A stretch of DNA of 64,000 nucleotides from Microbacterium testaceum (GTDB taxonomy: Bacteria; Actinomycetota; Actinomycetes; Actinomycetales; Microbacteriaceae): NCBI RefSeq assembly GCF_029761935.1, contig NZ_CP121699.1:2852001-2916000 (forward strand), given 5' to 3'. The notes below the pieces were generated by a model. That model had not been told where the DNA came from. It was given only the letters and a program-made list of their open reading frames with translations, and did not search any database. Made by a program: the position numbers and the translations under genes. Below, piece by piece: positions 26,971-34,019 of this stretch (position 1 is its first letter; each line of letters opens with the position of its first letter).

Positions 26971-27693
26971 GTGGAAGCGAAGCACAACACTTATAACCAC
27001 ATCAGCGGTGCTCGGAGGATGCGGGAGATCCTCAACCAAGCGGACGTGGACTATCAGGAGCGGGACACCCTGCCGTCACGGGACGCGCTCACGTTCAGTA
27101 ACGGCTTCTACGCCTACTGTTCGGCGCTCTTCATTGACATCCGCGACTCGTCCAAGCTGCCCGACAAGCACACCCGTCCGGTCTTGGCTCGCATGTACCG
27201 GGCGTTCGTCAGCGAGATGGTGGCGGTCTTTGCGAGCTTCAGCCGGTGCCGAGAGGTCAACCTCGTTGGCGACTGCGTTTGGGCGGTCTACAACACTCCA
27301 TCCACCGACGACATAGATGAAGTCTTCACGGTCGCAGCGTTGGCAAGCTCCATGATCAACGTCTTCAACAAGGAGCTAACGAACAAGGGCTTCACCAACA
27401 TCAGCGTGGGGATCGGGATGTCCTACGGGCGGGCACTCATGGTAAAAGCGGGGTATGAGGGGAGCGGGATGAACGACGTTGTCTACATGGGGGATGTCGT
27501 CAACGAAGCCGCGAAGCTCGCAGCGAACGTTAGCAAGACGCACAACGACAAGCGCCTCATGGTGAGTGACGTGTTCCGGGGCAATCTGAACGACCAGAAC
27601 AAGACTCTGCTGACTTGGAACAGCACGCGACGCTGTTGGAACGGCTACGTCGTGCGGATGGACGTGGATGAGTGGACGACCGAGAACTACTGA
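26971..27693 (+). CDS. Class III cyclase homologue, probable pyrimidine cyclase PycC (copy 2)
   Basis: 240 residues, about 68% identical to the upstream cyclase in an ungapped alignment made by eye. The metal Asps (LFIDIRDSS, VGDCVWAVY), the Asn/Lys dyad (VNEAAK) and the non-purine residues are kept, so it looks catalytically competent. Differences cluster in the segments just before the first metal motif, after the second, and in the C-terminal third. GTG 26971 is preferred over the longer frame from 26860 because it aligns exactly with the start of copy 1. AGGGGGAG lies just before it. The gap to copy 1 is 58 bases. Confidence 0.72.
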   Translation: MEAKHNTYNHISGARRMREILNQADVDYQERDTLPSRDALTFSNGFYAYCSALFIDIRDSSKLPDKHTRPVLARMYRAFVSEMVAVFASFSRCREVNLVGDCVWAVYNTPSTDDIDEVFTVAALASSMINVFNKELTNKGFTNISVGIGMSYGRALMVKAGYEGSGMNDVVYMGDVVNEAAKLAANVSKTHNDKRLMVSDVFRGNLNDQNKTLLTWNSTRRCWNGYVVRMDVDEWTTENY

Positions 27694-27770
27694 CGGTTGA
27701 ACCGCGGCTCGCGGGTGATTCTTTGATCACTCCTATTCTTTGAGTCATGACCGACCACCTCTAAGCTCCG

Positions 27771-28748
27771 TTGCCGTCCGAGCTGCGTCGACGCCGGTTG
27801 CTCGCGGAGGCGGAGGCGGCTCTTGATGTTCGATGGCGCGACGACTGCCCCGCGGATGTAGGTCGCAAGGTCGCCGCTCTCGTCACACAGTTGTCCGAGT
27901 TGCCGGGCCGGGTCTACGACAGAGCGGACGCTCATTTGGAGATTGGTAGCAGCGAGGGCTACACCGAGTACGACTCCCAAGCGATTCTCTCCGGGGGAAC
28001 AAATGGCGACGGAGAGGAAGCGAATCGTTTAGAGGCTCTCGCCGCTGTCGTCTACGCCTACGCATGGCTGAGTGAGAATGATCACACGCTGATGATGACC
28101 GACTACGACTACGAACGGGGCATCGTCTATCACCCCGAGGACTTCATCGAAACGGTGAATTACATCCTTCTCGGAGCGCGGGTGGAGTGGACTTTCGAAG
28201 ACGGCCTGTTCACACAGCGAGGGAACTCAGTCCTTCACGCTGACGTGGTGAAACCGGCGTCGGTCCTCCTTGACTCTGATGCGCGGTTTCAACGCGCATC
28301 AGCGGCATTCCAAACCGCGATCAACCGTCTGTCCGAGAACCACCCCGGTGCGGCGATCACTGATGCGGGGACTGCAGTTCAGGAGTTCTTCCGAGCGCTC
28401 GGGGTGAACGGCAACAGCCTCTCCGACCAACTGAACGCGGCGCAGAAAGCGAGCATCATCACCGGGTATGACCGGGCGGTTCTGCAACCCTTCAGCGACT
28501 GGTTGAACGCAGACCGATCTACGAGGGGAAACGCACACCACCACAACGAGGGTGACGTGACTAAAGCGGACGCTTGGCTTGCGATTCACGTTGCGTGTGC
28601 GCTGATGGTGCGACTATCCAATGAGGAGCCACGGTACATCCTTGCCGCTCGGGAGAGACGAGAGGCGGCGGCTCACGAGGCAGCGCTAACTAAGGCTGAG
28701 TCTGAAGCTGAGGACCCAGATCCGGACGGTGACACCCTCGTCATCTGA
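27771..28748 (+). CDS. Abortive-infection C-terminal (Abi-C)-like protein
   Basis: 325 residues from a TTG (start uncertain, no clear ribosome site). The C-terminal half, with AAITDAGTAVQEFFRALG (194-211), then DWLNADRSTRGNAHHHNE (243-260) and ADAWLAIHVACALMVRL, resembles Abi-C domains. R249 and H256 form an R(x)6H, the HEPN-type ribonuclease spacing. The N-terminal half is unrecognised. A TATTCT box and a five-codon ORF (27747-27764) lie just upstream, so it may be transcribed separately from the cyclases. Confidence 0.5.
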   Translation: MPSELRRRRLLAEAEAALDVRWRDDCPADVGRKVAALVTQLSELPGRVYDRADAHLEIGSSEGYTEYDSQAILSGGTNGDGEEANRLEALAAVVYAYAWLSENDHTLMMTDYDYERGIVYHPEDFIETVNYILLGARVEWTFEDGLFTQRGNSVLHADVVKPASVLLDSDARFQRASAAFQTAINRLSENHPGAAITDAGTAVQEFFRALGVNGNSLSDQLNAAQKASIITGYDRAVLQPFSDWLNADRSTRGNAHHHNEGDVTKADAWLAIHVACALMVRLSNEEPRYILAARERREAAAHEAALTKAESEAEDPDPDGDTLVI

Positions 28749-28763
28749 GCGGGAGCATGCTGT

Positions 28764-28776
28764 ACTGCGTAACAAA
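28764..28776 (+). repeat. Right copy of ACTGCGTAACAAA
   Basis: An exact 13-bp match to 21435-21447, located 82 bases before the right attachment repeat. It supports the idea of paired integrase-binding sites at both ends. Confidence 0.5.
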
Positions 28777-28857
28777 TACGAGCAGGCGTTACGACTTGAG
28801 AACTCAAACCGCCACTGATCAGGAATTTATGAAACGGTAAGCAATTTATGCGTGGAG

Positions 28858-28873
28858 TCCCTCACTCGCCACC
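28858..28873 (+). repeat. Right attachment repeat (attR)
   Basis: TCCCTCACTCGCCACC, an exact copy of the tRNA-Tyr 3' end at 21265-21280. It marks the right end of the island. Confidence 0.9.
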
Positions 28874-28879
28874 ACGAAG

Positions 28880-28906
28880 AAAGGGCACCCGGATCGGGTG
28901 CCCTTT
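28880..28906. terminator. Bidirectional terminator, probably the original tRNA-Tyr terminator
   Basis: An 11-bp perfect stem, AAAGGGCACCC with GGGTGCCCTTT, around GGATC, with A and T ends on both strands. It now separates the island from the convergent gene at 28930. Before the insertion it would have been directly behind tRNA-Tyr. Confidence 0.85.
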
Positions 28907-28929
28907 CTCGTTCCCGGCGCGGGCCGGGC

Positions 28930-29277
28930 TCAGCTCTTCGCCAGGAGCGCCTTCGACTTCGTCTCGAGGAAGGCGACGAGCGCGCCGAGCACGTTGACCT
29001 CGTTGCCGAGGTTGACCAGGGCGACCGCGCCGAGCTCGATGGTGGCGTCGCGCGCCTCCATCGTCGCCTTCCAGCTGCCGTCGCCGCCCGTGATGGGCTG
29101 AAGGTAGGTGATGGTCTTGGCTTCGCTCAGGTCGACGACGATGAGCCCGGTATCGGGGTCGGCGTCATCCTCCCGGTCGAGGACGCGGATGTCACTGCCG
29201 GTGAGGTAGCCGAGCTCGCGGAATTCGGTCAGCCATGCGTCCAGCAGTGACTTGTCGAGCAGCGTTCGTACCGGCAC
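28930..29277 (-). CDS. Hypothetical protein (115 aa)
   Basis: An acidic soluble protein opening MPVRTLLDKSLLDAWLTEFRE and containing ATIELGAVALVNLGNEVNVLGALVAFLE, with alternating strands in the middle. I do not recognise a family. Codon use returns to the high-GC chromosomal pattern. It is transcribed toward the bidirectional terminator at the island's right end. Confidence 0.7.
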   Translation of the reverse strand: MPVRTLLDKSLLDAWLTEFRELGYLTGSDIRVLDREDDADPDTGLIVVDLSEAKTITYLQPITGGDGSWKATMEARDATIELGAVALVNLGNEVNVLGALVAFLETKSKALLAKS

Positions 29278-29368
29278 GGGCCTCTCCGATCCATTCGCGC
29301 GAATGTGACGCGCCCGAACAGTATGACGGGTGCGGAGCGGGGCTGGATCGATCGTGCGGAAGGTGGTA

Positions 29369-29737
29369 TCAGGCGGCGCGGACGGGACGACCGGCGGTGC
29401 GGCTCGGGCGGGCCGCGGTGTGGCTCGCCTCTTCGGCGGCCTCCCACGTGCGGGTGTCGATGACCAGGCCCGACGCGGCGTTCGCCTGATCGGCGAGCGA
29501 GCGCAGGTAGTCGCCAGCGAGCTGTTCGGGCTCGACCGCGTCGAAGACGAAGCGCAGGGGGATGGACGGCTGCAGCCAGATGGTGGAGCGCCCGGCCTCG
29601 TCGGCGGTTCCCGTCCAGGTCAGCGTGAAGGATTCTCCGCGCCGCAGTTTGGTCGAGGTGATGACTTTGATGTACCCCATCAGGCGATCGGGCAGAACGA
29701 TGGGGTCCGTGTCGGATCCGTAGAACAACGTGGCCAT
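29369..29737 (-). CDS. DUF7882-type small protein
   Basis: 122 residues starting MATLFYGSDTDPIVLPDRLMG, followed by KVITSTKLRRGESFTLTW and STIWLQPSIPLRFVFD. This pattern is typical of a small protein family common in Microbacteriaceae, sometimes labelled as a ligase without basis. The function is unknown. The C-terminus is a low-complexity Ala/Arg tail. Confidence 0.75.
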   Translation of the reverse strand: MATLFYGSDTDPIVLPDRLMGYIKVITSTKLRRGESFTLTWTGTADEAGRSTIWLQPSIPLRFVFDAVEPEQLAGDYLRSLADQANAASGLVIDTRTWEAAEEASHTAARPSRTAGRPVRAA

Positions 29738-29878
29738 GGCGATCTCCTTCGCTTGGGTCGACGGGCTAATCGTTAAGGTAGCACGTATTTCACGGAATTA
29801 ATTAATTTCACAAAATATTTGAGATGTTCACTATGGTGGAGATGTGGCCGGCCGGGCCGCGAAGAGGAGGTGGCGGAA

Positions 29879-30307
29879 ATGACACAGTCCTCTGCGTTGA
29901 CCCTCGCACTCGACGAGTACGTCGGAGCGCGTGACGAGATGGCAGCGAAGGCGCGATCCGATCTCGGTGTCAGCGAGCTCGAAGCGGCCGCTCTGTGCTG
30001 CATCTGCGACGAGCCCGGCATCCGACCTTCGCACCTGCGCTCGCGCCTCGGTGTGACACCCGCCGGGGTCACGACCCTCGTCGATCGGCTCATCGGTCGC
30101 GGACTGCTGCGCCGCGAACTCGACGCCGAAGATCGTCGTGTCAACCACATCTACCTCGAGGTCGACCTCGACGCCGAGCCCTGGAGTGCGCTGCGCCGGT
30201 TCCCGACCGAGGTCGAGGCGGCGGTGGGCCTGGAGCCGCGCGAGGTGGCGGAGGCCGCCGCGGCGCTGCTGCGACGGATCACCGAACGCGTTCGCTCGCG
30301 GGTCTGA
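29879..30307 (+). CDS. MarR family transcriptional regulator
   Basis: 142 residues. The winged helix-turn-helix shows LGVSELEAAALCCICDEPGIRP, then SHLRSRLGVTPAGVTTLVDRLIGRGLLRRELDAEDRR (about 55-91), typical of MarR. AGGAGG nine bases before the ATG fixes the start. The upstream 140 bases are AT-rich. Its 3' end overlaps the 3' end of aztA by 29 bases. Ligand and targets are not visible. Confidence 0.85.
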   Translation: MTQSSALTLALDEYVGARDEMAAKARSDLGVSELEAAALCCICDEPGIRPSHLRSRLGVTPAGVTTLVDRLIGRGLLRRELDAEDRRVNHIYLEVDLDAEPWSALRRFPTEVEAAVGLEPREVAEAAAALLRRITERVRSRV

Positions 30308-30929
30308 CGCGACCGGCCTCGATGCGGATCAGGTGGTCCGCCTCGTCGATCAACCGCTCATCGTGACTGACGCACACGACGGCTGCCCCGCGTGAGGTCT
30401 CACTGCTGATCGCGGCGCGATTGAGCTCCGCGCTCGCTGCGTCGAGGCCCGTGGTCGGTTCGTCGAGCAGAAGGATGTCCGCTGCGCGGGCGAGTCCCTG
30501 CGCGAGAAGCGCACGCTGCCGTTGCCCGCCCGACAGGGACGAGAACGGATGCCGCGCGAGGGGTGCCACGTCGAGTCTTCGCATCGCGTGATCCACGGAC
30601 TCCCGGTACGCGCGCGTGAGGCGCCGAAATGCGCCGAGGCGGCCCCAGGCTCCGACGGTGACGACGTCGCGGACGGTGAGGGGGAGGTGTTCCGCGACGG
30701 CGGCACGCTGCGGCACGAAGGCGCGCGATCGACCATCGACCTCGAGTGAGCCGGATGCCGACGGGCGGGCGCCCGCGAGCACCTCGAGCAACGTCGACTT
30801 CCCTGCGCCGTTCGGTCCCACGATCACGGTGAGGGCCGCATCGGGGAGGTCGAGGTCGACGTCGTCGAGCGCGACGACCCCGGGGAATTCGACGCGGAGG
30901 CCGCGAGCGCGCAGGGCACATGTCGTCAT
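30279..30929 (-). CDS. aztA: Zinc ABC transporter ATPase AztA
   Basis: 216 residues. Walker A GPNGAGKST is near residue 38, the ABC signature LSGGQRQRALLAQGLARAADILLLDEPTTGLD near 130-161 includes Walker B, and the switch His is in VCVSHDERL near 190. It powers uptake through AztB with zinc delivered by AztC. ATG 30929 is preferred over 30941 and 30938 because TATGAT lies seven bases upstream. The gene is divergent from aztB across a Zur-like box. Confidence 0.85.
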   Translation of the reverse strand: MTTCALRARGLRVEFPGVVALDDVDLDLPDAALTVIVGPNGAGKSTLLEVLAGARPSASGSLEVDGRSRAFVPQRAAVAEHLPLTVRDVVTVGAWGRLGAFRRLTRAYRESVDHAMRRLDVAPLARHPFSSLSGGQRQRALLAQGLARAADILLLDEPTTGLDAASAELNRAAISSETSRGAAVVCVSHDERLIDEADHLIRIEAGRVRPASERVR

Positions 30930-30948
30930 GGCATCCATCATATGAGTT

Positions 30949-30963
30949 TGATAACCGTTCTCA
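30949..30963. promoter_or_regulatory. Zur-like operator between aztA and aztB
   Basis: TGATAACCGTTCTCA, a 7-1-7 inverted repeat with one mismatch, matches the shape of actinobacterial Zur boxes. It lies 19 bases before the aztA start and 22 bases before the aztB start, over both promoters. Zinc-bound Zur would shut off both directions. Confidence 0.7.
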
Positions 30964-30985
30964 GTTAACGCTACGGTCGGACATC

Positions 30986-31840
30986 GTGTCCTGGCTCCTC
31001 GATCCCTTCTCGCTCGTCTTCGTGCAGCGCGCGCTTCTGGGCGGCGTGCTCGTCGCCGTGCTGTGCGCGGTGGCCGGCACGTGGGTGATCGTGCGGGGGA
31101 TGGCCTTCCTGGGCGAGGCGCTGGCCCACGGCATGCTCCCCGGCGTGGCACTGGCCACGGTGCTGGGGCTCCCCGTGCTGGCGGGCGCGGCGGTCAGCGC
31201 CGTCGTGATGAGCCTCGGCATCGGCGTTCTGCAGCGCCGCGCGAAGGTGTCGTACGACACGAGCATCGGGTTGCTCTTCGTCGGCATGCTCGCACTCGGG
31301 GTGATCGTCATCTCGCACGCGGGGAGCTTCGCGACGGATGCCACGGCCATCCTGTTCGGCGACATCCTGGCGGTCACCGCCGCCGACCTCATCGTGCTCG
31401 CCGTCGCGGTCGCCCTGGGGATCGCCGCCGCAGCCCTGGCGCACCGCTGCCTCATCGCCCTCGCGATCGACGAGCGCGTCGCGCGCGTCCTCGGCCTCCG
31501 TCCGCGCGTGGCGCAGACGGTTCTCGTGGGCCTCGTGACCCTCGCGGTCGTCGCGTCGTACCAGGCCGTCGGTTCGCTGCTCGTCGTGGGCCTGCTCGTC
31601 GCCCCCGCCGTGGCCGCGCGGCAATGGACCGAGCGCATCCCCTCGACCATGGTGCTCGCCGCCGCCATCGGCGCTCTCGCCGTCGCCGTCGGTCTCGTCG
31701 TGTCGTGGCACGCGGCCACGGCGGCCGGGGCGACGATCGCCGCCACCGCGATCGCGGCCGCCGGCGTCTCGTGGCTCCTGCGCCGGGCGACGAACGAGAT
31801 GCGCCGTCGCGTCCTCGCGGCCACGCCCGCACCCGTCTGA
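30986..31840 (+). CDS. aztB: Zinc ABC transporter permease AztB
   Basis: 284 residues with eight or nine transmembrane helices of the ZnuB/ABC-3 family. AFLGEALAHGMLPGVALA (about 41-58) and VLGLRPRVAQTVLVGLVTLAVVASYQAVGSLLVVGLLVAPAVAAR (about 168-212) are the conserved blocks; the latter includes the helix facing the ATPase. GTG 30986 follows TACGGT by eight bases. aztD and aztC follow on the same strand. Confidence 0.88.
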   Translation: MSWLLDPFSLVFVQRALLGGVLVAVLCAVAGTWVIVRGMAFLGEALAHGMLPGVALATVLGLPVLAGAAVSAVVMSLGIGVLQRRAKVSYDTSIGLLFVGMLALGVIVISHAGSFATDATAILFGDILAVTAADLIVLAVAVALGIAAAALAHRCLIALAIDERVARVLGLRPRVAQTVLVGLVTLAVVASYQAVGSLLVVGLLVAPAVAARQWTERIPSTMVLAAAIGALAVAVGLVVSWHAATAAGATIAATAIAAAGVSWLLRRATNEMRRRVLAATPAPV

Positions 31841-31871
31841 CTCCCTGTCCCGCTCCACCTGGAAAGCCCCC

Positions 31872-33086
31872 ATGTCTCATTCCTCCCGCCGCCTCGCGCC
31901 CGTCGGTGCCCTCCTCCTGCTCGCTCTGGCCGGCTGCGCCGCCCCGCCAGCGCCGGCCGCCTCGACAGCCGCCCCCGAATCCGACGCGCACGGTCGGATC
32001 GACGGCGCGGCGGAAGTGGCGGAGCCCGCGCTCGGCCTGACCTCCATCGACGCCGGCGGCCGCGTCTCGCACCTCGACCTGCTCGACGAGACCACGGCCG
32101 AGCTGGGGGTCGTCCGCGCGCCCGCCGCGGTGCACTCCGACGGTCGCTACCTCTTCTCGGCCGACGACCACGGTGTCTCGATCGTCGACAGCGGGGTGTG
32201 GACCTGGGACCACGTCGACCACTTCCACTACTACCGGGCGCCCGCGCGCGTGCTCGGTCAGGTCGCGGGGGAGGGCGTCTCCACGATCGCGACGTCGAAC
32301 TCCTCGACCACGGGGGGCACAGGCGTGTTCTTCCCGGGCTCCGGCGAGGCGGTTCTGCTCGATACCGAAGCGCTGTCGAAGGGCGAGGTCGTCGAGAAGT
32401 TCCGCGTGACGACGGCGTCGGGTGCGGGTCTCGTCGCCCCCGTCGGTTCCTTCGCGGCGGTCGCCGCCGGGGGAGAGGTGTCGCTGCGCGCGGCCGACGG
32501 TGCCCCACTCGGCCCGACGACGCCGTGCATCGACCCGGCGGGCACGATCACGACCCGCGTCGGAGCGGTGATCGGATGCCGCGACGGCGCCGTCCTCGCG
32601 AGCGTCGAGGGCGATCAGCCGGTCGTCGAGGTCGTCCCGTACCCGCCGGGCACCACCGCGCCGCGGGCGACGGCTTTCCACAACCGCGAGGGGCGACCCC
32701 GCGTCGCAGCTCTCGCAGGAAGCGCCGGAATCTGGATCCTGGACACTCGCGCGCGCACGTGGACCCTTCTTCCCGCGCCCGAGCCGCTCGTTCAGGTCAC
32801 CGCGGTCGACGACAAGACCGCGAACGTCCTGGCGCTGAGCGCCGGTGGCCGGGTGCTCACCCTGGACGGCGACAGCGGCGCGGTACGCGCGGCATCCGTC
32901 CCCCTCGTCTCGGAGAGTCTCGCCGGGGGGCTTCCCGTGACGCTCGTCGCCGATCAACAGCGCGCGTACCTCAACGGGCCCGCCGAGGGCCGGTTGTGGG
33001 AGATCGACTTCGCCGACGGCGCGCGGATCGCGCGCGAGTTCACCCCCGAGCGCTCGCCGCTCTTCTTCGCAGAGACGGGACGCTGA
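31872..33086 (+). CDS. aztD: AztD-type zinc metallochaperone, lipoprotein (copy 1)
   Basis: 404 residues. A signal peptide with lipobox (LLLALAGC, Cys about residue 21) is followed by a beta-propeller-like repeat pattern. A His-rich patch, WDHVDHFHYYRAPARV (about 115-130), is a plausible zinc site. AztD proteins pass zinc to the substrate-binding protein AztC, whose gene begins one base after this stop. A second AztD-like gene follows aztC, and that one lacks the His-rich patch. Confidence 0.8.
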   Translation: MSHSSRRLAPVGALLLLALAGCAAPPAPAASTAAPESDAHGRIDGAAEVAEPALGLTSIDAGGRVSHLDLLDETTAELGVVRAPAAVHSDGRYLFSADDHGVSIVDSGVWTWDHVDHFHYYRAPARVLGQVAGEGVSTIATSNSSTTGGTGVFFPGSGEAVLLDTEALSKGEVVEKFRVTTASGAGLVAPVGSFAAVAAGGEVSLRAADGAPLGPTTPCIDPAGTITTRVGAVIGCRDGAVLASVEGDQPVVEVVPYPPGTTAPRATAFHNREGRPRVAALAGSAGIWILDTRARTWTLLPAPEPLVQVTAVDDKTANVLALSAGGRVLTLDGDSGAVRAASVPLVSESLAGGLPVTLVADQQRAYLNGPAEGRLWEIDFADGARIAREFTPERSPLFFAETGR

Positions 33087-33087
33087 C

Positions 33088-33987
33088 ATGCGCCGTACCC
33101 TCGCCGCCCTCGCCGCGGCAGCCCTGCTGTGCCTGACCGGGTGCGCCGGCAGCGCGGCATCCGACCGCCCTCTGGTCGTGGTGACCACGAGCATCCTGGG
33201 CGACGTGGTGTCGAATCTCGTCGGCGATGACGTCGACGTGATGACTCTGATGCGCCCGGGCGCCGACCCGCACTCGTTCGAGATCTCGGCCGCGGAGGCC
33301 GCGCGTATGCGCTCGGCCGACCTGCTGGTCGCGAACGGTCTGGGCCTCGAAGAGGGCCTGCAGCACCACCTCGACGCCGCGAAGGCCGACGGGGTGGACA
33401 CGATCGTCGCCGGTGACGCCGTCACCGTGCTGCCGTACACCTCGACCGACGCCGACGGGGCGGACGATCCGCACTTCTGGACCGACCCCGCGCAGATGAT
33501 CGCCGTCGTCGACCGCCTCACCCCGGAGCTCGAGAAGCTCGGCGGGGACGCGGTCGCCGAGCGATCGGCCGCCTACCGCGCGCAGCTCGAGCAGCTCGAC
33601 GCCGACATGACCGCAGCCTTCGCCGCAATTCCCGCCGAGCGCCGGGCGCTGGTCACCAACCACCACGTGTTCGGCTACCTCGCCGCTCGCTTCGACTTCC
33701 GCCTCATCGGGGCCGTGATCCCCGGCGGCACCACCCTCGCCGCCCCGAGCACGAGCGACCTCGCCGACCTCGTCTCGGCCATCGACGAGGCGAAGGTGCC
33801 GACGATCTTCGCCGAGTCGTCGTCTCCCGACCGCCTCGTCCGCGCTCTCGCCGACGAGGCCGACCGCCACGTCGAGGTGACCGAGCTGTTTACCGAATCG
33901 CTGACCGACGCGAGCGGTGACGCCCCCGACTACCTGACCATGATGCGCGTGAACACGCAGCGCATCGCCACCGGGCTCTCACCCTGA
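33088..33987 (+). CDS. aztC: Zinc ABC transporter substrate-binding protein AztC
   Basis: 299 residues of the cluster A-I (ZnuA) family: lipoprotein signal (LLCLTGCAGS), TTSILGDVVSNLVGDDVDV near 33-51, MRPGADPHSFEIS near 55-67 with a ligand His, DDPHFWTDPAQM near 128-139, and VTNHHVFGYLAARFDF near 190-205 with a further ligand His. The long His-rich loop of ZnuA is absent, as expected for AztC, which is loaded by AztD. Confidence 0.9.
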   Translation: MRRTLAALAAAALLCLTGCAGSAASDRPLVVVTTSILGDVVSNLVGDDVDVMTLMRPGADPHSFEISAAEAARMRSADLLVANGLGLEEGLQHHLDAAKADGVDTIVAGDAVTVLPYTSTDADGADDPHFWTDPAQMIAVVDRLTPELEKLGGDAVAERSAAYRAQLEQLDADMTAAFAAIPAERRALVTNHHVFGYLAARFDFRLIGAVIPGGTTLAAPSTSDLADLVSAIDEAKVPTIFAESSSPDRLVRALADEADRHVEVTELFTESLTDASGDAPDYLTMMRVNTQRIATGLSP

Positions 33988-34019
33988 CGAGACCCACCCC
34001 ACCCCAGAAAGAGACACGA

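Larger units (their letters stand above)
21265..28873. mobile_element. Genomic island integrated at tRNA-Tyr (defence cargo)
   Basis: The stretch between two 16-bp direct repeats is visibly less GC-rich than both flanks and uses more A/T-ending codons. It begins exactly at a tRNA 3' end, the preferred target of tyrosine integrases. It holds an integrase N-terminal remnant next to the tRNA, hairpins and short repeats at its ends, and nine or more genes of which several are anti-phage families. No catalytic integrase, excisionase, replication or transfer gene was found, so it appears immobile by itself. Confidence 0.88.

Noticed and set aside
26184..27693. Ordinary adenylate cyclase (cAMP) interpretation
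   Set aside because: The purine-selecting Lys/Asp pair is missing and a PycTM-type effector precedes the genes. It remains the main alternative until products are measured.
21265..28873. Active prophage or conjugative element
   Set aside because: No structural phage, replication, relaxase or coupling genes are present, and the integrase is reduced to a fragment.
29819..29878. Longer start for the MarR gene
   Set aside because: The extra 20 residues (Trp/Arg/Gly) overlap the promoter region; AGGAGG before 29879 sets the start.
31452..33521. 689-residue open frame on the minus strand
   Set aside because: It runs antisense to aztB, aztD and aztC, is dominated by Arg/Ala/Ser/Pro, and arises from high-GC third positions. 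The plus-strand genes have clear families.
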